Part shown: positions 6,720-13,911 of the stretch, in pieces
Layout: every line of letters begins with the position of its first letter
Numbering within the stretch: the stretch's first letter is position 1
From: Lachnospiraceae bacterium
GTDB taxonomy: Bacteria; Bacillota; Clostridia; Lachnospirales; Lachnospiraceae
Assembly (NCBI GenBank): GCA_024691305.1
Contig: JAILNS010000039.1
Location: 1-64,000, forward strand
Length of the DNA: 64,000 nucleotides
Direction: 5' to 3'
Made by a program: the position numbers and the translations under genes
Notes under the pieces: model-generated
Databases searched by the model: none
Seen by the model: only the letters and a program-made list of their open reading frames with translations
Told to the model about the DNA's origin: nothing

Positions 6720-7328
6720 ATGTTAACAAAGAGCAAATATCCGATAATGGAATTTGACGATGCCCTGACAGCGAAACTGAATCCCGATTCTTTTCAACCC
6801 GGAAAATTTAATACCGACAAGATGGTGATCACGTTCTTTCCGGAAGTTGTCAAGAAACTCGTGGATGAAAACCTGATAATTATGGATAGAGTCATACCCG
6901 GAGAGAATCCTGTCGAGATCTACAGGTTTACTGATGATCCCAACGTGCTTATCACACTGGGACAGGTAGGATGTCCCGCATGTGCGGGAAACCTGGATCT
7001 TTTTCAGGAGATGGGCGTTAAGAAAGTGATGTTTTGCGGCGGTGGCGGAGTTCTTGACAGAAATATCGAGGAAGGACAGATACTACTTGTGGAGGGTGCG
7101 ATAAGAGACGATGGATTTTCGTATCATTATCTTCCCCCGTCAAGAGTTGTTTATACGAATGAAACTACAACCGACAAGATCGCAAAGTATCTTGAGGAAG
7201 AAGGTGTATCCTATCTGCGGGGACTGACATGGACGACCGATGCTATATTCCGGGAAACGGCTGATAAAATAGAATTAAGAAAAGCCGAAGGCGGAAAAAT
7301 AGTTGAGATGGAGCAGGCAGGGCATTAG
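6720..7328 (+). pseudogene. Nucleoside phosphorylase (PNP/UDP family), C-terminally truncated
   Basis: The 202-residue product follows the uridine/purine nucleoside phosphorylase family from its N-terminus: a phosphate-binding region L-G-Q-V-G-C-P-A-C-A-G-N, a glycine-rich turn F-C-G-G-G-G-V-L, the R-G-L-T-W-T-T-D-A-I-F-R-E-T block and finally V-E-M-E. In full-length enzymes the E-M-E motif contacts the nucleoside ribose and about 50-60 further residues complete the fold. Here a TAG follows only four codons later. Loss of the C-terminal helix would probably destroy activity, so a decayed gene is likely, though a natural short variant cannot be excluded. GGAGGGGG lies directly before the start. 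Confidence 0.6.
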
Positions 7329-7394
7329 ATATGATCTGGTAGGGCTTTGTAAAAAACTTGTTTATAAGATTTAAAGAGGGAGAATTTAAACAAC

Positions 7395-8315
7395 ATGGAA
7401 GGTGTAAAGAAATTTTTGAAGAAAATTCATACCGACCGTTTCAGGTGGACCGATGAGGCGCTTTTTGTAATGGTGACTGCTGTTTTGGTCATGGGTCTTG
7501 TTGGCGAGATCCTAGCATATCCGCTTTGTGTTTTGCCGTTTAGCGGATTGGTCAAAGCTGATGAGACCGGCTTTTGGGAAACCTTTGTAATGTATTTTAA
7601 CTTTATCGGCATATGGGTCGCAATGATACTTTTGATAGTCATCTTTAAGAGGAACAGACCTGCGCTCAAAGCCTTATGGACAGCTCCCAAAGGTAACAGG
7701 CTTAAGTTCTTCGGTATAGGTCTGCTTATAGGTTTTGGCCTTAATATGATCTGTGCGATCGCAGCTATGTTAAATAAGGATATCAGCATATCTTTTGATT
7801 CATTCCAGCCGGTTAAGCTGTTATTGATTTTTTTGGCTGTGTTTGTTCAGTCTTCTGCCGAAGAGTTGACATGCAGATGTTATATATATCAGCTTTTACG
7901 ACGGGGATACCGTCATCCTGCTGTACCTATACTTCTTAATTCATTACTGTTTGCCGCATTGCACAGCTTTAACCCGGGGATGGGTGTAATTCCAGTGATC
8001 AATCTGTTTTTGTCCGGATTAATGTTCTCGTTTATGGTTTATTATATGGACAGTATCTGGGCCGCAATGGCAGCGCATACTGCATGGAACTTTACTCAGA
8101 ACATAATCCTCGGACTCCCGAACAGCGGACTGGTTACTCCTTTTTCAATCTTCAAACTGGACGCCGCAGCTGCTTCGGACAGTGCGTTTTACAGTGTGTC
8201 CTTTGGAATCGAGGGTACAATAATATCTGTAGTGGCACTTTGTGCCGGATGCTTGGGGATATATCTTTTTTACAGAAAAAAGAATGTTACGCCTTATGAT
8301 CCCTGGGCTGCCTGA
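7395..8315 (+). CDS. CPBP-family intramembrane metalloprotease (CAAX protease / ABI)
   Basis: 306 residues with about eight membrane spans. The family motif 1 E-E-x-x-x-R is present as AEELTCRC (E156, E157, R161). Motif 2 appears as L-F-A-A-L-H-S-F-N-P-G near residue 190, and motif 3 as AAHTAWNFTQN near residue 230. These glutamate and histidine residues form the metal-dependent active site in Rce1-like proteases. In bacteria such proteins often process or give immunity to peptides. No peptide substrate gene is visible nearby. GAGGGAG lies about 13 bases before the ATG. Confidence 0.85.
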   Translation: MEGVKKFLKKIHTDRFRWTDEALFVMVTAVLVMGLVGEILAYPLCVLPFSGLVKADETGFWETFVMYFNFIGIWVAMILLIVIFKRNRPALKALWTAPKGNRLKFFGIGLLIGFGLNMICAIAAMLNKDISISFDSFQPVKLLLIFLAVFVQSSAEELTCRCYIYQLLRRGYRHPAVPILLNSLLFAALHSFNPGMGVIPVINLFLSGLMFSFMVYYMDSIWAAMAAHTAWNFTQNIILGLPNSGLVTPFSIFKLDAAAASDSAFYSVSFGIEGTIISVVALCAGCLGIYLFYRKKNVTPYDPWAA

Positions 8316-8341
8316 TCAAAATAATATGATAATGACCGATC

Positions 8342-9511
8342 ATGAAAGAAAAAACTTCTATTTTATTTACCGGTGATATAGGTTTTGATAAGTACATGAA
8401 AGATAAATGGAACGACGAGGACCTTCTTGATACGGAGGTCTCATCGTTTCTTAAAGAGTGCGACCATTTGGCTGTAAATGTCGAAGGGCCGCTTTATGAT
8501 GTGAGTGTCTCATCCTCTCAGGCTACCGGAGCGGCTTCGCTTTTGCACAGCATGGATCCGGGAGTATCTGAGTTTCTCTCAGGGATCGGTGCAGACATCT
8601 GGAACATATGTAACAATCACATAATGGATGCAGGACCTGACGGGATCAAAAGCACACTTAAAATAGCATCGGATCATAATGCTCAGGTACTCGGAGCGGG
8701 GATGAATATAAATGAAGCTTCAGCGCCTCTTATCATAAACGAGGCCGGAGGCATAGGTATGATAGGCGTCGGATACCAGCGTGCCTGCAGAAAAGCCGAT
8801 GAACAGACTCCGGGCTGTTTTTCCTGGAGCGATCATGATCTTATAAGACAGCGGATAGAAGAGATCAAAAGCAACAACAGATGGTGCATAGTAATAGCTC
8901 ATGCGGGTGAGGAATTCACCGCGCTTCCGTCTCCTTATACGAGAGAACGATATATCTCATTTCTTGAAATGGGAGCAGACATCGTAATTGCCCACCATCC
9001 TCACGTGGTTAATAATTATGAGCTGATCGGAGATAAAGCTATCTTTTATTCTCTGGGGAATTTCATATTTGATACGGATTATCAGAGAAGCCAGTATTAT
9101 ACGGAATACGGGATCTTACTGAAACTTATTTTAACCGAGAAAGATTATTCGTTTGAGAGCTTTGGGATAAAAGTCGACCGCAAAAAAGAACATATCGTAT
9201 GCTGTGACCCGCCTTCGATATTTACCGATGTACCCGGAGATGAATATGAGAAACTAAAAGGGCTGGCAGCTGCGGTACTTATCGAAAATACCAAACGGCA
9301 GCTTAAATATATGAAGCCGGCAGAATTTGAAAACGCTACTGAAGAGGACTTTGTAAATAATTTTTATGAACCACTCCGCAGCGGGAGGGTTCCGGGAGAG
9401 ACGCTTGATATGCAGATCATATATCCACTCTCCCAAACTGCCCGGGATGGGACCTGGAAGGAGAGCGGATTGCCCGGTGTTGTAGAATATATGCTGTCAC
9501 AGATATCTTAA
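8342..9511 (+). CDS. CapA-family metallophosphoesterase-like protein
   Basis: 389 residues matching the CapA/PgsA (poly-gamma-glutamate capsule synthesis) fold, a calcineurin-like phosphoesterase. Visible motifs are F-T-G-D-I-G-F at the start, VNVEGPL, CNNHIMDAG near residue 95, I-A-H-A-G-E-E-F, A-H-H-P-H-V-V and SLGNFIFD. These asparagines and histidines line the metal site of the family. There is no signal peptide, unlike the membrane-anchored CapA of capsule operons, and no capB/capC genes are near, so a role in capsule synthesis is not supported. The start follows the protease gene by 26 bases. Confidence 0.8.
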   Translation: MKEKTSILFTGDIGFDKYMKDKWNDEDLLDTEVSSFLKECDHLAVNVEGPLYDVSVSSSQATGAASLLHSMDPGVSEFLSGIGADIWNICNNHIMDAGPDGIKSTLKIASDHNAQVLGAGMNINEASAPLIINEAGGIGMIGVGYQRACRKADEQTPGCFSWSDHDLIRQRIEEIKSNNRWCIVIAHAGEEFTALPSPYTRERYISFLEMGADIVIAHHPHVVNNYELIGDKAIFYSLGNFIFDTDYQRSQYYTEYGILLKLILTEKDYSFESFGIKVDRKKEHIVCCDPPSIFTDVPGDEYEKLKGLAAAVLIENTKRQLKYMKPAEFENATEEDFVNNFYEPLRSGRVPGETLDMQIIYPLSQTARDGTWKESGLPGVVEYMLSQIS

Positions 9512-9522
9512 TTATCTATAGG

Positions 9523-9560
9523 ACCATTTTCTTGAACCATTTCAGGAAAATGGTTTTTTT
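9523..9560 (+). terminator. Rho-independent terminator
   Basis: ACCATTTTC (9523-9531) pairs perfectly with GAAAATGGT (9546-9554) and a run of T follows. It ends the unit containing the CapA-like gene. Confidence 0.8.
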
Positions 9561-9570
9561 ACAGTGGTGT

Positions 9571-9603
9571 ACTTATATATATACTTTTACTGAATATATA
9601 AGT
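9571..9603 (+). repeat. Perfect 10-bp inverted repeat
   Basis: ACTTATATAT (9571-9580) and ATATATAAGT (9594-9603) are exact reverse complements around a 13-base spacer. It lies between the preceding terminator and operator site D, in the promoter region of the ATC-hydrolase operon, so a second operator is possible. Confidence 0.5.
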
Positions 9604-9641
9604 CCTAAATAGACTTTTATAACAGTGAGTGCTAATATTTA

Positions 9642-9657
9642 GTTAGTTTAGGCTAAC
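9642..9657 (+). promoter_or_regulatory. Inverted-repeat operator GTTAG-N6-CTAAC (site D)
   Basis: GTTAG (9642-9646), TTTAGG, CTAAC (9653-9657). It lies 52 bases before the first ATC-hydrolase-family gene, the same distance range as sites A and B. Confidence 0.6.
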
Positions 9658-9709
9658 AAAATTCCTAAAACGATGTGACAACAGGTTAAAGACATAAGGG
9701 GTAGAATCG

Positions 9710-10294
9710 ATGAAAAACTATCTGGATAAATCCATTTTTAAGAATTTCAAGAAAGATCTCACGGCCAGATACGGAACAGACAAGGCTCTAAGAATATGGG
9801 ATTATGCTAAGAAAGAGTATCTGAAATTGCTCGGGAATGAACCGGATTTAGATAAGTCAAGCAAAGAGTATTCTTTTCCAGCAGTGGCATTATATCGAGC
9901 AGTCGACCATTTTGCGCCCGGGGAAGCACTTGATGTCACCAGGGCTTTCGGAACAAAGACGGGACTTAGATTAAAGAAAATATTCGGAAGGATCACGGCA
10001 CTTCCGGGGATACCGTCTTTTATGTGGAAACATATGGACAAGATAGCGGCAAAACTAAGCGACGGTTATGAGGTAAAAAATTACAGGGTCGAAAATGATA
10101 AGTGTTTTATGGATATCGTAAGCTGTCCGCTGTATGAAAAGGCTAAAGAACTGGGAACGGCTGAAGCGACACAGATGATCTGCTGTATGGATAAAGAGTA
10201 TATGAACGGTTTTCGTGGTATTGATTATAAGAGAACAAAATCCGTTGCGGAAGGCGATGAGTGTTGCGATTACAGGCTGACAAAATCGTTTTGA
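9710..10294 (+). CDS. L-2-amino-thiazoline-4-carboxylic acid hydrolase family protein, copy 1
   Basis: 194 residues. The C-terminal half shows the family pattern: C-P-L-Y-E-K-A-K-E-L-G, then ICCMDKEYMNGF, then Y-K-R-T-K-S-V-A-E-G-D-E-C-C-D-Y-R. The founding member opens 2-amino-thiazoline carboxylate in Pseudomonas cysteine synthesis, but most clostridial members are uncharacterised and probably differ in substrate. A paralogue follows 70 bases downstream. Both are upstream of an ICMT-like methyltransferase and a peroxidase fusion, which suggests modification of a small organic or thiol compound. An operator of the putative TetR regulon precedes it. Confidence 0.75.
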   Translation: MKNYLDKSIFKNFKKDLTARYGTDKALRIWDYAKKEYLKLLGNEPDLDKSSKEYSFPAVALYRAVDHFAPGEALDVTRAFGTKTGLRLKKIFGRITALPGIPSFMWKHMDKIAAKLSDGYEVKNYRVENDKCFMDIVSCPLYEKAKELGTAEATQMICCMDKEYMNGFRGIDYKRTKSVAEGDECCDYRLTKSF

Positions 10295-10364
10295 TCTGTG
10301 AGTCTAAACGGGATGTAAGAAATATACTAATGAAAGAACATTTTTTTAATGAGGATTGGAAAGC

Positions 10365-10973
10365 ATGAGAAATGTAAAAAAGACAATGAAAAATAAAGAG
10401 TTTTTTAAGCAGGCTATCGACTCTAAACTCTCCGCCGATGCAAGCGACAGAGTCTGGGAGCAGGCACACAAAAGACTTGCAAAAATGTACATGGATCATC
10501 AGGATCTGCCCAAAAGAGTTGCGTCACATACCGACTCGTTCATATTTCCGACGGCTGCGATCTATCTTTCTTTAAAAAAGGAATGTCCAAAGCAGGCATA
10601 TGATATCGTAAAGGACACAATGAAGGAGAGAGCGGTCGGGATGGGAAAATCCCTGGCAAAGATGACATCGATCCCCGGATTTAAGAAGTTCTTCCTCAAA
10701 ATGTGGGATCCCATGAGCCATAAGATGTTTGGAGAATCTGCCGGGTTTAAGAATATTTTTTATACCTGTGAAAAAGGGACCTTCAGGATGGATATCACAC
10801 AGTGTCCATATAATAAGTATCTCACAGAACTTGGGTGCCCCGAACTGAATATTCTTTTTTGCGAAAATGATGTATATACATATGGAAGCCTGCCGGGCTT
10901 AAAGTTCACACGTACGAAGACCATCGGAGCCGGTAATGAACTGTGTGATTTTAAGATGGAACTTGAAAAGTAG
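10365..10973 (+). CDS. L-2-amino-thiazoline-4-carboxylic acid hydrolase family protein, copy 2
   Basis: 202 residues aligning along its length with the preceding gene: F-P-T-A-A-I-Y-L-S-L against F-P-A-V-A-L-Y-R-A-V, ITQCPYNKYLTELGCPELN, LFCENDVYTYG, and R-T-K-T-I-G-A-G-N-E-L-C-D-F at the end. The conserved Cys/Asp/Arg positions are kept in both copies. ATG at 10365 is preferred to the in-frame TTG at 10356, since GAGGATTGGA provides a ribosome site. The pair looks like an old tandem duplication that may have specialised or formed a heteromer. Confidence 0.75.
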   Translation: MRNVKKTMKNKEFFKQAIDSKLSADASDRVWEQAHKRLAKMYMDHQDLPKRVASHTDSFIFPTAAIYLSLKKECPKQAYDIVKDTMKERAVGMGKSLAKMTSIPGFKKFFLKMWDPMSHKMFGESAGFKNIFYTCEKGTFRMDITQCPYNKYLTELGCPELNILFCENDVYTYGSLPGLKFTRTKTIGAGNELCDFKMELEK

Positions 10974-10974
10974 A

Positions 10975-11475
10975 ATGAAAGATTATGTAAAAGAAGAACA
11001 AAAACTACCTTTATACGGAATAGGTCCTTACCTGGTCATGGTATTGGGACTTGTCTGTGCTATATTTATTGTTTTGTTTGTATATGTGTTTAAAGCAGGA
11101 AATCTGACCGGCATCTGGATATGGATATTCAGGATCACCGGTGTATTATTTATGGCCGGCGGATTGGTCATATGGTTTATCGGAGCACTAAGGTCCGGAA
11201 TGGATGAGAGCATTTCGGATAATAAACTAAAAACGGACGGGATATATGCGTGGGTCAGAAATCCCATGTACAGCGGATGGTGGTTGCTGTTTACCGGCAT
11301 AAGCTTTATGTGGCATAATGTGTTTATGATCCCCGCATTTTTGATCAACTGGCTTATCATGACAGTTGTGCTTAAGAATACAGAAGAGAAATGGCTGCTA
11401 AAAACATACGGGGATAAATATGAGGAATACAAAAACAGTGTGAACAGATGTATTCCATGGAAGAGGAAAGCATGA
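10975..11475 (+). CDS. Isoprenylcysteine carboxyl methyltransferase-like membrane protein
   Basis: 166 residues with four or five spans. The C-terminal half carries the ICMT/PEMT SAM-binding pattern: G-I-Y-A-W-V-R-N-P-M-Y-S-G-W-W, then N-T-E-E-K-W-L-L-K-T-Y-G-D-K-Y-E-E-Y. Bacterial members methylate diverse small or lipid substrates. ATG at 10975 follows the previous TAG by one base, which favours it over an upstream ATG at 10936 inside the previous gene. The stop overlaps the next start by four bases, so the operon is translationally coupled. Confidence 0.8.
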   Translation: MKDYVKEEQKLPLYGIGPYLVMVLGLVCAIFIVLFVYVFKAGNLTGIWIWIFRITGVLFMAGGLVIWFIGALRSGMDESISDNKLKTDGIYAWVRNPMYSGWWLLFTGISFMWHNVFMIPAFLINWLIMTVVLKNTEEKWLLKTYGDKYEEYKNSVNRCIPWKRKA

Positions 11476-12581
11476 GTAAGAAGATTGCAGTAGTGTTTCC
11501 GGGGGTAGGATATACCAAGGACAGACCCCTCTTATACTATTCGGGAAAAATGGCAGCAGCTTATGGATATGAACTTAAGTTTATTGATTTTTCCGGTATA
11601 GAATGGAGCAAGGAGAAACTTAAGGACAGGGAATTTTTGCTAAGGACGCTCGATCATTGTTTAAGTATAACGGAGAAAGAACTCGGTGAGCTAAGTAATG
11701 ATCCGGAAGATGAGATAGTTTTTATATCCAAGAGCATCGGGACTGTTGTTGCTACGGCCTATTCCAAGCGTAAGTCTTTAAATGCCAAACAGATATGTTT
11801 TTCCCCGCTTGAGATGATAGGCGGTTTTGTTGATGAAGAAGGAGCCGTGCTGTTTTGCGCGGATGCGGATCCGTATGCCGATTTTTCGTCACTTAAGCGG
11901 GTTGCGAATGAAAAGAAGTTAGAACTGCACAGGATATCCGGAGGAAATCATTCTCTGGAAACCGGCGATACGCAGACAGATATAGATAATCTTAAAACTA
12001 TGATGCAGCGCGTTTCAGAGATCCTCAAGAACGTGAGCATCTACCGTATCGATGTGCGTAAAATGGATGGTTCCATCCGGGATCTGTCCGAATATCGCGG
12101 CAAGGTCCTGCTCATAGTAAATACTGCTACGGGGTGCGGTTTTACTCCACAGTATGAAACTTTGGAAAGATTATACAGGTCGTATAAAGATAAGGGGTTT
12201 GCAATCCTGGATTTTCCATGTAATCAGTTTGACAGACAGGCGCCGGGCTCGGACTCTGAGATTCATAGTTTTTGTACTGCACGATATGACATTTCATTTG
12301 ACCAGTTCGCAAAGATAGATGTGAATGGCACAAATGAGTCGGAACTGTATACATACCTTAAGAGCAAGCAGGGATTTCATGGATTCGGGGATTCCGTAGA
12401 TGCGGAGTTTATGAGAAAGAAACTGTCAAAGGTGGATCCGGATTATGAAGAGACTTCGGATATTAAGTGGAATTTCACAAAGTTTCTGGTAGACAGGAAA
12501 GGAAACGTTACAGCCAGGTTTGAACCGACCGAGGATATGGCTGTTATGGAGCAGGCTGTCTTAAAAGAACTGGAAATTTAA
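11472..12581 (+). CDS. Fusion: alpha/beta-hydrolase-like domain plus glutathione peroxidase
   Basis: 369 residues. Residues 1 to about 185 resemble a small alpha/beta hydrolase: V-V-F-P-G-V-G-Y-T near the start, the nucleophile-elbow-like S-K-S-I-G-T-V-V, and a late SGGNHSLE carrying the usual histidine. From about residue 188 the protein is a complete glutathione peroxidase: NTATGCGFTPQY with the peroxidatic cysteine, L-D-F-P-C-N-Q-F, and I-K-W-N-F-T-K-F-L with the catalytic Trp/Asn. It is a cysteine, not selenocysteine, enzyme; such bacterial forms normally use thioredoxin. The start overlaps the preceding methyltransferase. The fusion suggests that hydrolysis and peroxide reduction act on linked substrates, for example lipid hydroperoxides. 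Confidence 0.8.
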   Translation: MSKKIAVVFPGVGYTKDRPLLYYSGKMAAAYGYELKFIDFSGIEWSKEKLKDREFLLRTLDHCLSITEKELGELSNDPEDEIVFISKSIGTVVATAYSKRKSLNAKQICFSPLEMIGGFVDEEGAVLFCADADPYADFSSLKRVANEKKLELHRISGGNHSLETGDTQTDIDNLKTMMQRVSEILKNVSIYRIDVRKMDGSIRDLSEYRGKVLLIVNTATGCGFTPQYETLERLYRSYKDKGFAILDFPCNQFDRQAPGSDSEIHSFCTARYDISFDQFAKIDVNGTNESELYTYLKSKQGFHGFGDSVDAEFMRKKLSKVDPDYEETSDIKWNFTKFLVDRKGNVTARFEPTEDMAVMEQAVLKELEI

Positions 12582-12609
12582 AAAAAGTATGGAGTGTTTT
12601 ACAAATACG

Positions 12610-12652
12610 TGGTATCATCCAAGTAACATGTTAGTTGGGTGGTACCTTTTTT
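12610..12652 (+). promoter_or_regulatory. Promoter/operator for kdgF-gntR, overlapping a terminator-like hairpin
   Basis: TGGTATCAT (12610-12618) is an extended -10 sequence. TAACATGTTA (12624-12633), a perfect palindrome, lies at the predicted start of transcription and resembles CTAACATGTCAG, which occurs twice before the TRAP transporter genes. The palindrome sits in the loop of a 12-bp hairpin (12611-12622 with 12635-12646, two G-T pairs) followed by six T, which could terminate the upstream operon. Control by the GntR protein encoded two genes on is inferred. Confidence 0.5.
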
Positions 12653-12681
12653 ATTAATATTCATCAGAAGGAGAAAAGACA

Positions 12682-13005
12682 ATGTTTGTAAGAAACAGCG
12701 ACAAAGAGTACCGGGACCTGGGCGGTGGTACCAGGCGAAAAGTACTTGCTTACAGCGACAATATCATGAACGTAGAACTACGGTTTGAGAAGGGTGCGAA
12801 GGGAGAGATGCATTCCCATCCCCACGAACAGATCGGCTATGTTATTGAAGGAAGTCTTGTATATCATGAAGAAGGTCAGAAGGATGTTACCCTTTCTGCC
12901 GGAGACAGCTACATTGTTGCGCCGAACGTACCTCATGGTATCGACTGTCTTACGGAAGTAAAACTTTTGGATATCTTTACACCTAAGCGTGATGATTTTC
13001 TTTGA
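12682..13005 (+). CDS. kdgF: Cupin, KdgF-like (unsaturated uronate linearisation)
   Basis: A 107-residue single cupin domain. Metal-binding motif 1 is G-E-M-H-S-H-P-H-E-Q with the following Y-V-I-E-G; motif 2 is G-D-S-Y-I-V-A-P-N-V-P-H. KdgF proteins of this size convert 4,5-unsaturated uronates from pectin, alginate or glycosaminoglycan cleavage to the linear keto acid. The assignment rests on size, motifs and position at the head of a uronate operon. A generic cupin with a sugar-sensing role is the alternative. The start has AAGGAGAAAAG upstream. Confidence 0.7.
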   Translation: MFVRNSDKEYRDLGGGTRRKVLAYSDNIMNVELRFEKGAKGEMHSHPHEQIGYVIEGSLVYHEEGQKDVTLSAGDSYIVAPNVPHGIDCLTEVKLLDIFTPKRDDFL

Positions 13006-13027
13006 TATAAGTTTTTAAGGAGGGCAT

Positions 13028-13702
13028 ATGGATGTTTCGCTTAATCAGTCTACATATGAAAGACTGAAAAAAGACATAATGATGTTTTCCCTTAAACCCG
13101 GAGAATCCGTTTCCGCAAGCAAGATCGCAACCAGATACAACGTCAGCAGGACGCCTGCAAGAGAGGCTCTGGTGCGGCTTCAGGATGAGGGAATGGTAGA
13201 TATCTTTCCGCAATCTAAGTCAGTCATATCCAAGATCAGGGTAGAAAGGATAGAACAGGAATGGTTTGTCAGGAAGTCACTTGAGATGGGAATGGTAGAT
13301 TCCTTTTTTGCAGGAGTGACCCAAAATGATATTTCCAAGATGAAGGCATGTGTTAAACAGCTGGAACGATTGGGAAGCGAACCAAGAGTACACGAGACGG
13401 CTTATGAATATATACAGCATGATGATGAGTTTCACAGGATCACATATCTTGCAGCGGGCAAGAGCCTTGCAGCCGATATAATAGCCAACACTCTTCCGAA
13501 TTACAGAAGAGTCAGGCTGCTCATAGACCTGGAGAATGCCAATAAAGACAGAACTATCAGCGACCATCTTAAGCTTATCGCATTAACCGAAAAAGGAGAT
13601 GTTGAGGGCTACAGGGCATTTCTCAAAGATCACTTAAGTCATGTCATCGGTGATATTCAGGAGATGAAGCGCATATATCCGGATATGTTTGAAGAGGAAT
13701 AG
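13028..13702 (+). CDS. GntR-family (FadR/FCD) transcriptional regulator
   Basis: 224 residues. Residues 1-70 are the GntR winged helix-turn-helix (Y-E-R-L-K-K-D-I, then ASKIATRYNVSRTPAREAL). The rest is the helical FCD ligand domain, with the metal/ligand residues in HDDEFHR, SDHLKL and KDHLSH. FadR-type regulators next to uronate genes commonly sense a uronate or a pathway intermediate. AAGGAGGG precedes the ATG. Palindromes TAACATGTTA and CTAACATGTCAG, located before kdgF and before the TRAP genes, are the probable binding sites; repression relieved by a uronate metabolite is inferred. Confidence 0.85.
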   Translation: MDVSLNQSTYERLKKDIMMFSLKPGESVSASKIATRYNVSRTPAREALVRLQDEGMVDIFPQSKSVISKIRVERIEQEWFVRKSLEMGMVDSFFAGVTQNDISKMKACVKQLERLGSEPRVHETAYEYIQHDDEFHRITYLAAGKSLAADIIANTLPNYRRVRLLIDLENANKDRTISDHLKLIALTEKGDVEGYRAFLKDHLSHVIGDIQEMKRIYPDMFEEE

Positions 13703-13770
13703 CAGTTACTCTGGTATTGTTTATGAAATTTTCACAAAAAGGTTATTGAAGATATATACACTATAGACAA

Positions 13771-13822
13771 TTTACACTAACATGTCAGCGTGCTAATATA
13801 ATATCGTCAACTAACATGTCAG
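13771..13822 (+). promoter_or_regulatory. TRAP-operon promoter with two CTAACATGTCAG operators
   Basis: Two identical CTAACATGTCAG sequences (13777-13788 and 13811-13822) lie 34 bases apart. A promoter is formed by TTTACA (13771-13776) and TAATAT/TATAAT (13795-13802), so one copy falls between the -35 and -10 and the other just after the start point. This is the arrangement expected for repression. The binding protein is most likely the adjacent GntR regulator. Confidence 0.6.
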
Positions 13823-13911
13823 AGCGACCGTGAGAGTTCCAAATACAGGAGACCGGGAATTCAAACAACAATCTGAACATACTACTAAACTCATAGGGAG
13901 GGTAGAAGACT

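Noticed and set aside
8342..9511. Capsule (poly-gamma-glutamate) synthesis locus
   Set aside because: The CapA-like gene is alone, has no membrane anchor, and no capB, capC or ligase gene is near.
12582..12660. T-box riboswitch, suggested by GGGTGGTACC
   Set aside because: Only about 50 bases separate it from the previous gene, leaving no room for a specifier stem, and the downstream gene is a cupin, not an aminoacyl-tRNA synthetase or amino-acid gene. The text is the 3' arm of a hairpin.
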